DNA from: Janthinobacterium aquaticum
Lineage (GTDB): Bacteria; Pseudomonadota; Gammaproteobacteria; Burkholderiales; Burkholderiaceae_D
Direction: 5' to 3'
DNA length: 64,000 nucleotides
NCBI RefSeq assembly: GCF_009208565.1
Contig: NZ_WFLK01000012.1
Span: forward strand, 62,001-126,000
Position numbers and translations under genes: made by a program. Under the pieces are notes generated by a model. That model worked only from the letters and a program-made list of their open reading frames with translations, was not told the DNA's origin and did not search any database. This document shows, piece after piece, positions 27,740 to 36,215 of this stretch (its first letter is position 1; each line of letters opens with the position of its first letter).

Positions 27740-28657
27740 CTAGACCGGCACCGACAGCAGCAACTGCTGCAACAGGGCGCGGCTGTCGGTGCCCGGCCCG
27801 CTGCCAGCTGCCGGGCGCAGCCGGTGCGCGCAGACCGGCAACAGCACTGCCTGCACATCTTCGGGGATCACATGGTCGCGTCCCGCCAGTGCGGCCCAGG
27901 CGCGCGCCGCCTGCAATAGCGCCAGCGCGGCGCGCGGACTGAGGCCGTCGGCAAACGCGCCCGGCGCGCGGGTGGCGTGCACCAGCGCCAGCAGGTAGTC
28001 GACCAGCGCCGGCGCAGCGTGAATCTGGCGCAGCGCCGCCTGCATGGCCAGCAGTTGCCCGGCCTGCATGACCGGCTGCAGATGGCGCAGCATGGCCTGG
28101 CGGTCTTCGCCCAGCAGCAGCGCGCGTTCGGACTGCGCATCGGGATAGCCGAGCGTGACGCACATCAGGAAGCGGTCGAGTTGCGACTCGGGCAGGGCAA
28201 AAGTGCCCAGCTGCTGGCCGCCGTTCTGGGTGGCGATCACGAAAAACGGCTGCGGCAGCGCGCGCGTGACGCCGTCCTGCGTCAGCTGGCGCTCTTCCAT
28301 CGCTTCGAGCAGGCCGGACTGGGTTTTCGGCGTGGCGCGGTTGATTTCGTCGGCCAGCAGCACCTGGGTAAACAGCGGACCGGGATGAAACACGAAGCCA
28401 CCGGTGCTGCGGTCATAGACCGACATGCCGGCCACATCGGCCGGCAGCAGGTCGCTGGTAAATTGCTGGCGCTTCCATTGCAGCCCCAGCGTGATGGCCA
28501 GCGCGTGCGCCAGCGTGGTTTTGCCCACGCCGGGTACGTCTTCGATCAGCAGATGGCCGCCGGCCAGCAGGCAGGCCAGCGTCTGGCGGATTTGCAACTG
28601 CTTGCCGACCAGGACTTCGCCAATCCGGCTGGCGGCCAGGTGTATTGTTGAAAACAT
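27740..28657 (-). CDS. MoxR-family AAA+ ATPase
   Basis: MoxR ATPases act as chaperones that help assemble or activate partner complexes. In the 305-residue product the Walker A is EDVPGVGKTTLAHALA (about residues 40-54), Walker B LLADEINRATPKTQSGLLEAMEERQ follows, and sensor 1 is FFVIATQN. The C-terminal lid has GLSPRAALALLQAARAWAALAGRDHVIPEDV. It is the first gene of the minus-strand set MoxR-DUF58-TgpA-MltB, and the close spacing indicates one transcript. It is divergent from the deacetylase-like gene. Confidence 0.93.
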   Translation of the reverse strand: MFSTIHLAASRIGEVLVGKQLQIRQTLACLLAGGHLLIEDVPGVGKTTLAHALAITLGLQWKRQQFTSDLLPADVAGMSVYDRSTGGFVFHPGPLFTQVLLADEINRATPKTQSGLLEAMEERQLTQDGVTRALPQPFFVIATQNGGQQLGTFALPESQLDRFLMCVTLGYPDAQSERALLLGEDRQAMLRHLQPVMQAGQLLAMQAALRQIHAAPALVDYLLALVHATRAPGAFADGLSPRAALALLQAARAWAALAGRDHVIPEDVQAVLLPVCAHRLRPAAGSGPGTDSRALLQQLLLSVPV

Positions 28658-28829
28658 TGCTTGTGATGGTGATCGAGTGGTTTATTTAACTTACAATGGA
28701 CTGCATCTGCGCCTGCCGTCGTGCAGCCAGTGATTTTATGCGAGAACGCGCAGGGCCGGTTGCCCTTGCAAAGCGTTCCCGGTTTGGACCGAGACGAAGT
28801 TTGTAAAGAAATTAAGGGTATCAGAGGTA

Positions 28830-29756
28830 ATGAGTACAGCCATTTACACCCACCCCGACTGCCTGCGCCATGAGATGGGCGACTGGCATCCCGAATCGCC
28901 GGCGCGCCTGCAAGCCATCAGCGACCAGTTGATACTGGCCCATATCAGCGACCTGCTCGAGCACCGCGAAGGCGTGCATGCGCAATTGTCCGATATCGAG
29001 CGCAATCACAGCGCCACGGCCATCGGCCTGGTGCGCGACAATGTGCCGCCGGCCGGCGAATACTATCCGCTCGACGGCGACACCTTGCTCAATATGTACA
29101 GCTACGATGCGGCGCTGGCGGCCGCCGGTTCGGCCGTTGCCGCCACCGACGCCGTGATCGACGGCGAGATTGCCAACGCCTTTTGCGCCATCCGCCCGCC
29201 CGGCCACCATGCGCGGCCCAGCGAGCCGATGGGTTTTTGCCTGTTCAATAACGTGGCGGTGGCGGCCAAGCATGCGCTTGACGTGCGCGGCCTGGAGCGG
29301 GTCGCCATTGTCGACTTCGATGTGCATCACGGCAATGGCACCGCCGAGTCGGTGGCGCATGATTCGCGCATCCTGATGGTGAGCTTTTTCCAGCATCCGT
29401 TCTATCCGTACAGCGATGTTGAGTCCTATACCGACACGCGGGTCAACGTGCCGGTGCCGGCGCGCTCGAACGGCGAGGTGGTGCGCCAGTTGGTGCTCGA
29501 CCACTGGCTGCCGGCGCTGCACCGCCAGCGTCCGCAGATGATCTTTATTTCAGCCGGTTTCGACGCCCACCGCGAAGACGATGTGGGCGGCATGGGACTG
29601 GTGGAAGCCGATTACAGCTGGATGACGCAGCAGTTGATGGCCGTCGCCAATCAGTATGGACAGGGCCGCATCGTCAGCTGCCTCGAAGGCGGCTACAACC
29701 TGTCGGCGCTGGCGCGCAGCGTAGCGGCCCATGTCAAGGCGCTGGCCGAGCTGTAA
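28830..29756 (+). CDS. Histone deacetylase family hydrolase
   Basis: This is a zinc-dependent amidohydrolase of the class II HDAC / acetylpolyamine amidohydrolase family, 308 residues. Motifs are MGDWHPESPARLQAI, FCAIRPPGHHARPSEPMGFCLFNNVAVAA, VAIVDFDVHHGNGT (zinc Asp and His), FISAGFDAHREDDVGGM and CLEGGYNLSALA. Bacterial members remove acetyl groups from polyamines or other small amides; the substrate here is unknown. The ribosome site AGAGGT stands close to the ATG, and TACAAT at 28692-28697 is a candidate -10 element. Confidence 0.93.
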   Translation: MSTAIYTHPDCLRHEMGDWHPESPARLQAISDQLILAHISDLLEHREGVHAQLSDIERNHSATAIGLVRDNVPPAGEYYPLDGDTLLNMYSYDAALAAAGSAVAATDAVIDGEIANAFCAIRPPGHHARPSEPMGFCLFNNVAVAAKHALDVRGLERVAIVDFDVHHGNGTAESVAHDSRILMVSFFQHPFYPYSDVESYTDTRVNVPVPARSNGEVVRQLVLDHWLPALHRQRPQMIFISAGFDAHREDDVGGMGLVEADYSWMTQQLMAVANQYGQGRIVSCLEGGYNLSALARSVAAHVKALAEL

Positions 29757-29777
29757 AGCTGTAAGACAGCCTACCGG

Positions 29778-30248
29778 CTAGAAGATCGATGGGCGGCTGC
29801 GGCTGCTGGTATGGCGGTGCGTCTGGAAGGTCAGCGCTTCGCCGGCCATGAAGCGGCGCCAGGCCTGCTCGTACAGCGTCGCCGATTTGTCGATATCGAA
29901 GCTGTCTAGATTGAGCATGTCGCGATGGTGCTTGATTTCATTGACTAACTGGTCATACAGCGTCTGCAGGCCGCAGGTCTCGGCACTCTGGCGCTTGAGG
30001 TTCTGCTGCAGGCTGCGTTGCAGGCTGGCCAGCTGCTGCTGCAACTGGCGGCACTGTTTTTTCAACCGCCCCGATGGCCCTGGCCGACGCGCCTGACTGG
30101 CGTCACGGCGGGCGCGCAAGCGAAAGCCGGTGAGCTTGTCCTGCTGTGCAGGCAAGGCGGTGTGGTCAGCTTGTCCGGTCTTCAAATCGCTCATCAGTGT
30201 TAAATCGCCAGCAAGTGTTATGGTCAATGGAAAAACATTGCTTTTCAT
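29778..30248 (-). CDS. Hypothetical coiled-coil protein
   Basis: The 156-residue product is not recognised. The middle is a Gln/Leu/Lys-rich coiled coil (LKKQCRQLQQQLASLQRSLQQNLKRQ), followed by NLDSFDIDKSATLYEQAWRRFMAGEALTF and a Ser/Arg-rich end. It looks cytoplasmic or nucleic-acid-associated because of basic stretches (RLRARRDASQARRPG). The start is uncertain: ATG at 30194 (MSDLKTGQ) would give 138 residues and a more hydrophilic N terminus. It is convergent with the HDAC-like gene and divergent from ylqF. Confidence 0.6.
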   Translation of the reverse strand: MKSNVFPLTITLAGDLTLMSDLKTGQADHTALPAQQDKLTGFRLRARRDASQARRPGPSGRLKKQCRQLQQQLASLQRSLQQNLKRQSAETCGLQTLYDQLVNEIKHHRDMLNLDSFDIDKSATLYEQAWRRFMAGEALTFQTHRHTSSRSRPSIF

Positions 30249-30413
30249 TTAAGAGGCAATATTAGACCACATTTTTGTTTCTTGTAGTAAATCTACGTAT
30301 CCTTGTAGGAATATTTTACGCAATATGTGACAGCCGCTGCCGCCTTTTCGGCGCGGCCTGGCCGGCAAGCACGTAAAATAGCGGATTGACTGAACGATTC
30401 TGAAAGCAAGAGC

Positions 30414-31361
30414 ATGGCGATACAATGGTACCCCGGACACATGAACGCGGCCCGCAAGAAAGCGGCCGAGACCATGGAAAACACCGATCTCGTGATCGAA
30501 GTGGTCGACGCGCGCCTGCCGGCGGCCAGCTGCAATCCGATGGTGGAAGAACTGCGCCTGTTTCGCCAGCGTCCTTGCCTGAAAATTCTTAACAAGATCG
30601 ACCTGGCCGACCCGGCCGCCACGGCTGCCTGGGTTGCGCACTTCGACGCCATCGAAGGCGTGACCGCCTACGCCATGACCACCAAGAAGCCGGGCGACGT
30701 GGCGCGCATTCCGGAACTGGCCAGATCGCTGGCGCCGCATCGCGGCGTGCCGACCAAGCCGCTGCGCATCATGATCATGGGCATTCCCAACGTGGGCAAG
30801 TCGACGCTGATGAATGCGCTGCTGAAAAAGCGCGTGGCCAAGGTGGGCGACGAGCCGGCCGTGACCAAGATCCAGCAAAAGCTCTATCTCGACAAGAACA
30901 CCATCCTGGTCGATACGCCCGGCATGCTGTGGCCGAAAATCGCCCTGCCCAGCGACGGCCTGATGCTGGCGGCCAGCCACGCGATCGGCTCGAATGCGCT
31001 GATCGAAGAGGAAGTGGCGGTGTTCCTGGCCGAAGAACTGCTCAAGCGCTATCCCGACCTGCTGGCGGCGCGCTATGGCACCAAGGTCGCTGAAGTCGAC
31101 GCCATCGGCGTGGTCGAAGGCATCGCCGCGCGGCGCGGCTTCCGCATCAAGGGCGGCGACTACGATTTCGAGAAAGCCTCGCATACGCTGCTGCTCGACT
31201 ACCGCAGCGGCGTGCTGGGCCGCATCTCGCTGGAAACCCCCGACACTCGCGCCGCCGCCCTGGCGGTGCATGCGGCCGAGATGGCGGAAAAAGCCGAGAA
31301 AGCGGCAGCGATTGCTGCTGAAAAAGCCAAGAACGCGGCACGGGGCAAGCGCGGCACGTGA
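30414..31361 (+). CDS. ylqF: Ribosome biogenesis GTPase YlqF/RbgA
   Basis: This circularly permuted GTPase helps late assembly of the 50S subunit. Motif order is permuted as expected: G4 NKID at about residue 60 comes first, then G1 GIPNVGKST at about 122-130 and G3 DTPGM at about 165. The N terminus IQWYPGHMNAARKKAAETME is the family signature. The C terminus ends in an Ala/Lys/Glu-rich helix (AEMAEKAEKAAAIAAEKAK). Length 315 residues. It is a single gene flanked by an AT-rich promoter region upstream and a REP pair downstream. Confidence 0.93.
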   Translation: MAIQWYPGHMNAARKKAAETMENTDLVIEVVDARLPAASCNPMVEELRLFRQRPCLKILNKIDLADPAATAAWVAHFDAIEGVTAYAMTTKKPGDVARIPELARSLAPHRGVPTKPLRIMIMGIPNVGKSTLMNALLKKRVAKVGDEPAVTKIQQKLYLDKNTILVDTPGMLWPKIALPSDGLMLAASHAIGSNALIEEEVAVFLAEELLKRYPDLLAARYGTKVAEVDAIGVVEGIAARRGFRIKGGDYDFEKASHTLLLDYRSGVLGRISLETPDTRAAALAVHAAEMAEKAEKAAAIAAEKAKNAARGKRGT

Positions 31362-31378
31362 GCTTTTAATCCCGGGCG

Positions 31379-31466
31379 GTAGGTCGGATTAGGCCCTCCG
31401 GGCCGTAATCCGACAACATTGTTGGCGCCACAGGTGTTGTCGGATTACGGCCTGCGGCCTAACGGT
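31379..31466. repeat. REP pair behind ylqF, second copy damaged
   Basis: REP 1 (31379-31418) is complete, with GGTCGGATTAGGCCC and GGGCCGTAATCCGAC arms. REP 2 (from 31435) has an intact left half GTTGTCGGATTACGGCC, but its right half breaks off after GGCCTAAC. The linker between them (ACATTGTTGGCGCCACAGGT) is shared with other REP pairs of the window. Confidence 0.85.
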
Positions 31467-31641
31467 CATGGCGGATTTTCCGCCACCCCATATAATGAAA
31501 CATGTAATTCCTGCTGGTCTAGTTAGAGGCGTCAGGGGTGACGCTTGGCAAGATGTCGAGAATTACACTACTATTTTCTTGCATCGCTGCAATATATTGC
31601 TGGCGAGGGGACAGCCTTCGCCATCACTACGGTTGTTTCAC
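31467..31641. other. AT-richer segment interrupting a REP element
   Basis: About 175 bases separate the broken REP half ending near 31466 from two right-half copies starting at 31642. The segment has a small palindrome near its left end (GGCGGATTTTCCGCC) and no similarity I can name. A 64-codon frame runs through it but lacks protein-like features. It could be an inserted miniature element or decayed DNA. Confidence 0.45.
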
Positions 31642-31675
31642 GTTAATCCGACCTACGCCTAATCCGACCTACGCC
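31642..31675. repeat. Two tandem REP half-sites
   Basis: TTAATCCGACCTACG and TAATCCGACCTACG stand in direct repeat. Each is the right arm of the REP palindrome without its left arm. They end three bases before the stop of the dioxygenase gene. Confidence 0.75.
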
Positions 31676-31677
31676 GT

Positions 31678-32481
31678 TTACCCAAACCTGAAACTGCTCA
31701 CCGCCAGCGCCCCGAAGAAATCATCCTCGTGATACACCACCTGCGCCGCCTCCTGTTCGGCCGCGCCCAGCGCCACCATCAGCGGCAGCAAATGGTCTTC
31801 CTGCGGGTGGGCCTGGCGCGCGCCGGGGGCGCGGTCCCAGTGCAGCAGTTGCTCCAGCCGCTCGGCCGGCGGCAATGCCATGGCGTGGCGCAGCCATGCG
31901 TCGAACTGCTGCGAGGCGGCAGCGCCGGCCGGGCCGAACTGGCGCAGGTTATGGTAGCTGAGGCCGCTACCGAGTATCAGCACGCCCTGGGAGCGCAAGA
32001 CGGCCAGCGCGCGGCCCACTTCCACGTGCGTGAGCGGATCGTAGCCATGCTTGAGCGACAGTTGCACCAGCGGCATGTCGGCTTGCGGGTAGATCGGCGC
32101 CAGCGCGCTGAACGTGCCGTGGTCGAAGCCTCGCTCATGGTCGAGGCGGGCCGGGTGGCCCGCTGCAGCGAGCAGCGATTGCACCTGGGCGGCCAGTTCG
32201 GGCGCGCCGGGCGCCGGATACTGGATCTGATAGGTGTGCGGCGGAAAGCCCGAATAGTCATAGATCATGCCGGGACGCGCGCTGGCCGAGACCAGGAACT
32301 GCGGCCCTTCCCAGTGGGCGGTCACCACCAGCACGGCCTTCGGCCGGGCGCCAACCTGGCGCGGAATATCTTTCAGCGACGCTTCGAGCACATCATAGCG
32401 CCCGCCGAACTGGTCTTTCATAAAGGGCCACGGGCCGCCGCCGTGCGACAGGAAATAAGTGGGGAAAGCATGGTCTTGCAT
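31678..32481 (-). CDS. ygiD: Extradiol ring-cleavage dioxygenase, DODA/YgiD type
   Basis: This is a class III (LigB) extradiol dioxygenase, 267 residues, related to E. coli YgiD, a 4,5-DOPA dioxygenase. Conserved metal-site parts are YFLSHGGGPWPF, VVTAHWEGP, RGFDHGTFSALAPIYP and GLSYHNLRQFG. Physiological substrate is not certain; E. coli YgiD cleaves L-DOPA in vitro. It is divergent from a LysR regulator 108 bases away, an arrangement in which the regulator usually controls the enzyme gene. Confidence 0.88.
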   Translation of the reverse strand: MQDHAFPTYFLSHGGGPWPFMKDQFGGRYDVLEASLKDIPRQVGARPKAVLVVTAHWEGPQFLVSASARPGMIYDYSGFPPHTYQIQYPAPGAPELAAQVQSLLAAAGHPARLDHERGFDHGTFSALAPIYPQADMPLVQLSLKHGYDPLTHVEVGRALAVLRSQGVLILGSGLSYHNLRQFGPAGAAASQQFDAWLRHAMALPPAERLEQLLHWDRAPGARQAHPQEDHLLPLMVALGAAEQEAAQVVYHEDDFFGALAVSSFRFG

Positions 32482-32589
32482 GACGATTCCTTAAGCGAAT
32501 AGCAGATGGATCGATGATAGTCATGGCACATCAGTTGATCAAGATGGGAAATATTGATATATCATTTCCATTTTGTTGATGGTGGCGTG

Positions 32590-33492
32590 ATGGATACCTT
32601 GCTCAGCATGCGCGTGTTTCGCAGTGTGGTGGAACTGGACAGCTTTGTGCGCGCCAGCGAACGGCTGCATCTGTCGCCGGCGATGGTCAGCAAGCATGTG
32701 ATGCACCTGGAGCGCCATCTCGATGCGCGCTTGCTCAACCGCAGCAGCCGCCACCTGAGCCTGACCGAGATCGGCAAGGTGTATTTCGAGCAATGCCGCG
32801 AGATGCTCGACAATCTCGACGAGGTCGAAGCGACTGTCAGCCGCACCACCGTGGTGCCGCGCGGCACGATACGCCTGAGCGCGCCCGTGTGGTTTGCCAA
32901 CACCATCTTTACACGCGCGCTGGCGGCCTACCGCGAGCGTTTTCCCGAGGTCAGCTTCGATATCGACCTGAGTGGCCGCGTGGTCAACCTGGTCGAGGAA
33001 GGTTTTGATCTGGCGCTGCGCGTGTCGCACAACCTGGCGCAAAGCGCCTCGCCCAGCCTGATTGCGCGCCCGGTCGGGCGCATCGAATTTGGCCTGGTGG
33101 CCGCGCCCGCCTACCTGGCGCGCGCCGGCCGGCCAGCCTTGCCGCAGGAGCTGGCGCAGCACGCCATGATCAGCTATTCGCTGCTGGCGTCGGGCAATGA
33201 ACTCAGTTTCGAGGGGCCGGCCGGCCGTGAGAGCGTCAAATACCAGCCCGTATTGCAAAGCAATAATGAAAGCCTGCTGCATGCGGCCGCGCTCGATGGC
33301 ATGGGCATTGCGCTGCTGCCATCGTGGCAGACCGACGCCGATCTGGCAGCCGGCCGGCTCGAACGCCTGTTTCCCGGCCAGCGCATGGCCGGCGGCGCCG
33401 TGCACGCGGTCTATACCAGCCGCCGCTACCTGTCGTCGAAGGTGCGCACCTTTATCGATTTCCTTGCCGAAGAAGGCGGCCTGGGCGCCTGA
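32590..33492 (+). CDS. LysR-family transcriptional regulator
   Basis: The 300-residue product has the LysR winged helix-turn-helix at residues 1-60 (MDTLLSMRVFRSVVELDSFVRASERLHLSPAMVSKHVMHLERHLDARLLNRSSRHLSLTEIG), a linker helix and the effector domain from about residue 90. The sequence resembles the DmlR/CrgA group. It probably controls the divergent dioxygenase gene. The ATG at 32590 fits the usual LysR N terminus; an in-frame ATG at 32554 would add twelve residues from the promoter region, where GATATATC at about 32555-32567 suggests a possible binding palindrome. Confidence 0.92.
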   Translation: MDTLLSMRVFRSVVELDSFVRASERLHLSPAMVSKHVMHLERHLDARLLNRSSRHLSLTEIGKVYFEQCREMLDNLDEVEATVSRTTVVPRGTIRLSAPVWFANTIFTRALAAYRERFPEVSFDIDLSGRVVNLVEEGFDLALRVSHNLAQSASPSLIARPVGRIEFGLVAAPAYLARAGRPALPQELAQHAMISYSLLASGNELSFEGPAGRESVKYQPVLQSNNESLLHAAALDGMGIALLPSWQTDADLAAGRLERLFPGQRMAGGAVHAVYTSRRYLSSKVRTFIDFLAEEGGLGA

Positions 33493-33556
33493 AGCGGCCC
33501 TTGCCATTGGTATAATAGACGGCTTTGCCGACCCGCTCCGCCTTTCTCCCGCCAAC

Positions 33557-35149
33557 TTGAAGCCCGCCGCCACAATTTGCCTCGCTGCCCCTGCCTGCAC
33601 CGCATACCCGTTGGCGCGCCTGGCGACGGCCTTGCTGGTCGCTTGCCTGGCCGTGCCGGCAGTGGCGCAGCAGGCCAGCGACGCGGTGCCGGCGCCGGCG
33701 GCAGGCGGCGAAGGCGAGCTGTATCTGGAGGGCGGCCAGTACGGCCAGCGCAATACGCGCGCATCGGTGGCGCAAAAGGGCAGCGGCCTGTCGTTCGATG
33801 CGGCGCTGGAAGGGGAGCGCAGCAGCAATTACCGCGATGGCAGCGATTTTTCGCAGCGCAATTTCACCGGCGGCGTCGAATGGAAGCAGCGTCAGGGCCG
33901 CGTCGGCATGAGCGCCGACATTGCCCAGCAAGATACGTCCTACCCCGCGCCGCAAGGCCTGTTTTCCGCTTTCATGCCATTGCAGCAGCGCCCCGAAGAC
34001 AGCTTTGTCTACCACGCCAGGCGCGTCAGTGCGTTTGCCCAGCGCTATATCGGCAATCTCGACCTGGGGCTGGAAGTGCAGCAGCGGGAAAAAAACGCCA
34101 CTGCCACCTATGTGGGTGACAGCGGCAACTACGCCTCGAGCTATCGCAGCGCGCAGACCCAGTTGGCGCCGCGCCTGCGCCACTATGGCAAGCTGGGCGG
34201 CGCCACCACCGATACCGAAGTGGGCATCGACTTCACGCAGTGGCGCCGCCGCACGGTCAGCCAGGCGCCGGGGGCGTTTTCGCATATCGCGCGCAGGCAG
34301 GATGCGACCGCGCTGCTGCTGCGCGAAGAACTTGCTTTTACCGGGCCGCACGCGGCGCGCCTGCTGTTCGGCCTGCGCCATGAGCGCGTACGCCTCGATC
34401 CGCTCGATGCGCTTGCCGGTGGCGACTGGGCGCGCCAGAACAGCTGGGACATGCAGGCCAGCTATCTGCTTGCGCCGCAGCTGACGGTACACGCCAAGGC
34501 GGCGCGCAGCTACCGCATCGATGACGACGGCTATACCAGCGCCGGTTATCGTCCGCTGGCCGGACAGCTCAAGCGCGAACGCGAAGTGGGCTTGAGCTGG
34601 GGCGACAGTGCGCGCAGCGTCTCGGCGCGCCTGTTCGGCGAGCGCCTGTCGAACCAGATCGTGTTCGACCGCAGTCTGAATCAGCAAGGCTATATGGGCA
34701 ACCTCGACCCGGGCCGGCGTACAGGCCTGGTGCTCGACGCCAGCATGAACCTGGGGCGCGACTGGCGCCTGAGCGGCCAGCTGCAGCAGGTCAGCGCGCA
34801 TTTCGACGATTATCCGTATGACGGCCCCGATATTGCGCTGGTGGCGCGCACGCTGGCCACTACCCGCCTGTACTGGTCGCCGCCGGGCGCCAGCTCTGCC
34901 GATCTTGGCGTGCAGTGGCTGCGCGCCCTGCGCTACGGCAACGACTTTGACAACAGCTGCCTGGCGCAGGTGCCGCGCTTTGCCATGCTCGATGGCCGTT
35001 ATGGCTACAAGCATGGTGCCTGGGAGCTGTCCTTAAGTGGCAGCAACCTGACCAACCGCCGCCATTACGGTGATGCGCCGGCGTGCCGGTCGAGCATTTA
35101 CCAGAACGATGCGCGCCAGCTGCGCCTGTCGCTGCGCTACCGCTTCTGA
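33557..35149 (+). CDS. Outer membrane beta-barrel, TonB-receptor type without plug
   Basis: The frame gives about 530 residues. A signal-peptide-like stretch (LARLATALLVACLAVPAVAQQ) is followed almost at once by barrel sequence with alternating polar and aromatic residues. The end matches TonB-dependent receptors: FAMLDGRYGYKHGAWELSLSGSNLTNRRHY and terminal LRLSLRYRF with the final Phe. No TonB box and no plug domain (about 130-150 residues) are visible between signal peptide and barrel. There is no ATG; TTG at 33557 or 33611 is the likely start. TATAAT at 33511-33516 could be a -10 element. It may be a plug-less receptor, a porin-like channel or a remodelled pseudogene. The barrel itself shows no frameshift. 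Confidence 0.7.
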   Translation: MKPAATICLAAPACTAYPLARLATALLVACLAVPAVAQQASDAVPAPAAGGEGELYLEGGQYGQRNTRASVAQKGSGLSFDAALEGERSSNYRDGSDFSQRNFTGGVEWKQRQGRVGMSADIAQQDTSYPAPQGLFSAFMPLQQRPEDSFVYHARRVSAFAQRYIGNLDLGLEVQQREKNATATYVGDSGNYASSYRSAQTQLAPRLRHYGKLGGATTDTEVGIDFTQWRRRTVSQAPGAFSHIARRQDATALLLREELAFTGPHAARLLFGLRHERVRLDPLDALAGGDWARQNSWDMQASYLLAPQLTVHAKAARSYRIDDDGYTSAGYRPLAGQLKREREVGLSWGDSARSVSARLFGERLSNQIVFDRSLNQQGYMGNLDPGRRTGLVLDASMNLGRDWRLSGQLQQVSAHFDDYPYDGPDIALVARTLATTRLYWSPPGASSADLGVQWLRALRYGNDFDNSCLAQVPRFAMLDGRYGYKHGAWELSLSGSNLTNRRHYGDAPACRSSIYQNDARQLRLSLRYRF

Positions 35150-35295
35150 CGCAGCTGCTTAAGAGCGGCTTAAGTGGCGCGCCCCTGGCAGCCCGGACAC
35201 AGTTTTTTACAGCTGATTTGAGCCTTGGCCTTCATGGCCGGGGCAAAAAAATGGTAACCTCGCCAGGTTTCGATCACTCTCTTGAAGGATAGACC

Positions 35296-35967
35296 ATGCG
35301 TTTGCTGCGTTTTCTGCGCCCCCTGTTTGTTTCCCTGACCCTGATGGCCGCGACCGGCGGCGCCATGGCGGCCGATACCGGTTTTTCCACGCTGGCTACG
35401 CCAGTGCGCAGCGACACGGGCAAGAAAGTGGAAGTGGTCGAGTACTTCATGTACACCTGCCCGCATTGCTACGCACTCGATCCGCTGATGCATGACTGGG
35501 TCAAGAAGCAGGGCGACAAGATTGCTTTCCGCCGCGTGCATCTGGCCTTCTCGGGCCCGAAAGATCCGCTGGCGCACGCCTACGTCACGCTGGAAAGCAT
35601 GGGCCAGCTCGACAAGGTCCATGACAGTATCTTCCGCGCCATCCACGTCGAGCGCAACCGCCTGAATCGCGATGACGCCGTGCTCGACCTGCTGGTCAAG
35701 AATGGCATCGACAAGGCCAAATACCTGGAGATGTTCAATTCCTTCGGCGTGCAGACCAAGCTCAAACGCAACGAGGCGCTGATTGCCGCCGCCAAGATCG
35801 ATAGCGCACCGACCATCGTCATCGACGGCCGTTTCGTGACCTCGCCGGCGCAGCTGTCGCGTCCGGGCCAGTCCGAGCGCCAGACCCAGGAAGCCACGCT
35901 GCGCGTGATGGACGAACTGGTCGCGCGCGTATTGAAAGAGCGCGCGCCGGCGCCAGCGAAGAAGTAA
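35296..35967 (+). CDS. dsbA: Thiol:disulfide interchange protein DsbA
   Basis: DsbA introduces disulfides into periplasmic proteins. The 223-residue precursor has a signal peptide (MRLLRFLRPLFVSLTLMAATGGAMA) and the active site CPHC (Cys55, Cys58) in VEYFMYTCPHCYALDPLMHDWVKK. The helical insertion domain follows, and the cis-proline loop is SAPTIVIDGRFVTSPAQL. AAGGA lies seven bases before the ATG. A small membrane protein gene starts six bases after its stop and may be co-transcribed. Confidence 0.95.
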   Translation: MRLLRFLRPLFVSLTLMAATGGAMAADTGFSTLATPVRSDTGKKVEVVEYFMYTCPHCYALDPLMHDWVKKQGDKIAFRRVHLAFSGPKDPLAHAYVTLESMGQLDKVHDSIFRAIHVERNRLNRDDAVLDLLVKNGIDKAKYLEMFNSFGVQTKLKRNEALIAAAKIDSAPTIVIDGRFVTSPAQLSRPGQSERQTQEATLRVMDELVARVLKERAPAPAKK

Positions 35968-35973
35968 GCGAGC

Positions 35974-36183
35974 ATGAAACAGCTGCCCTGGATACTGTGC
36001 GCACTGGTGCTGGCGCTGGCCGCCTGGCTGGCGCTGGCCGTGGTCGCCACGGAAAACCAGCGCAATGCGCTGTCAGCGAAGGCCTGCCCCAGCCAGAGCG
36101 ACGCACGCTGCCTGCAGAGCGTGCAGTCGCGCGAGCACTGGTGGCAGCACCTGGGCTATGCGATGACGCATCTGCGGCCTTGA
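35974..36183 (+). CDS. Small membrane protein, paralogue of the protein at 43553
   Basis: The 69-residue product has one N-terminal membrane helix (LPWILCALVLALAAWLALAVVA) and a short exported or periplasmic part with ATENQRNALSAKAC, CLQSVQSREHWWQHLGYAM. Two cysteines could form a disulfide, which fits its position directly after dsbA. The same pattern (LALAAWLA-ATENQR-AL-AC-CL-V-REHWWQH-G-A) occurs in the protein at 43553-43879. Function unknown. A REP pair starts 33 bases after its stop. Confidence 0.75.
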   Translation: MKQLPWILCALVLALAAWLALAVVATENQRNALSAKACPSQSDARCLQSVQSREHWWQHLGYAMTHLRP

Positions 36184-36215
36184 TGGCGTGCGACAACACC
36201 ACTGAAGCCAACAAT

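Noticed and set aside
31468-31662. 64-codon frame in the REP-flanked segment
   Set aside because: It has no ribosome site and part of it is the REP half-site itself.
33197-33556. Upstream extension of the beta-barrel frame into the LysR gene
   Set aside because: The extension is the LysR coding sequence read in another frame; signal-peptide-like sequence only starts after 33557.
33493-33560. Possible cobalamin or other riboswitch in front of the TonB-type barrel
   Set aside because: The gap is only about 65 bases and shows no B12-box or other known riboswitch element.
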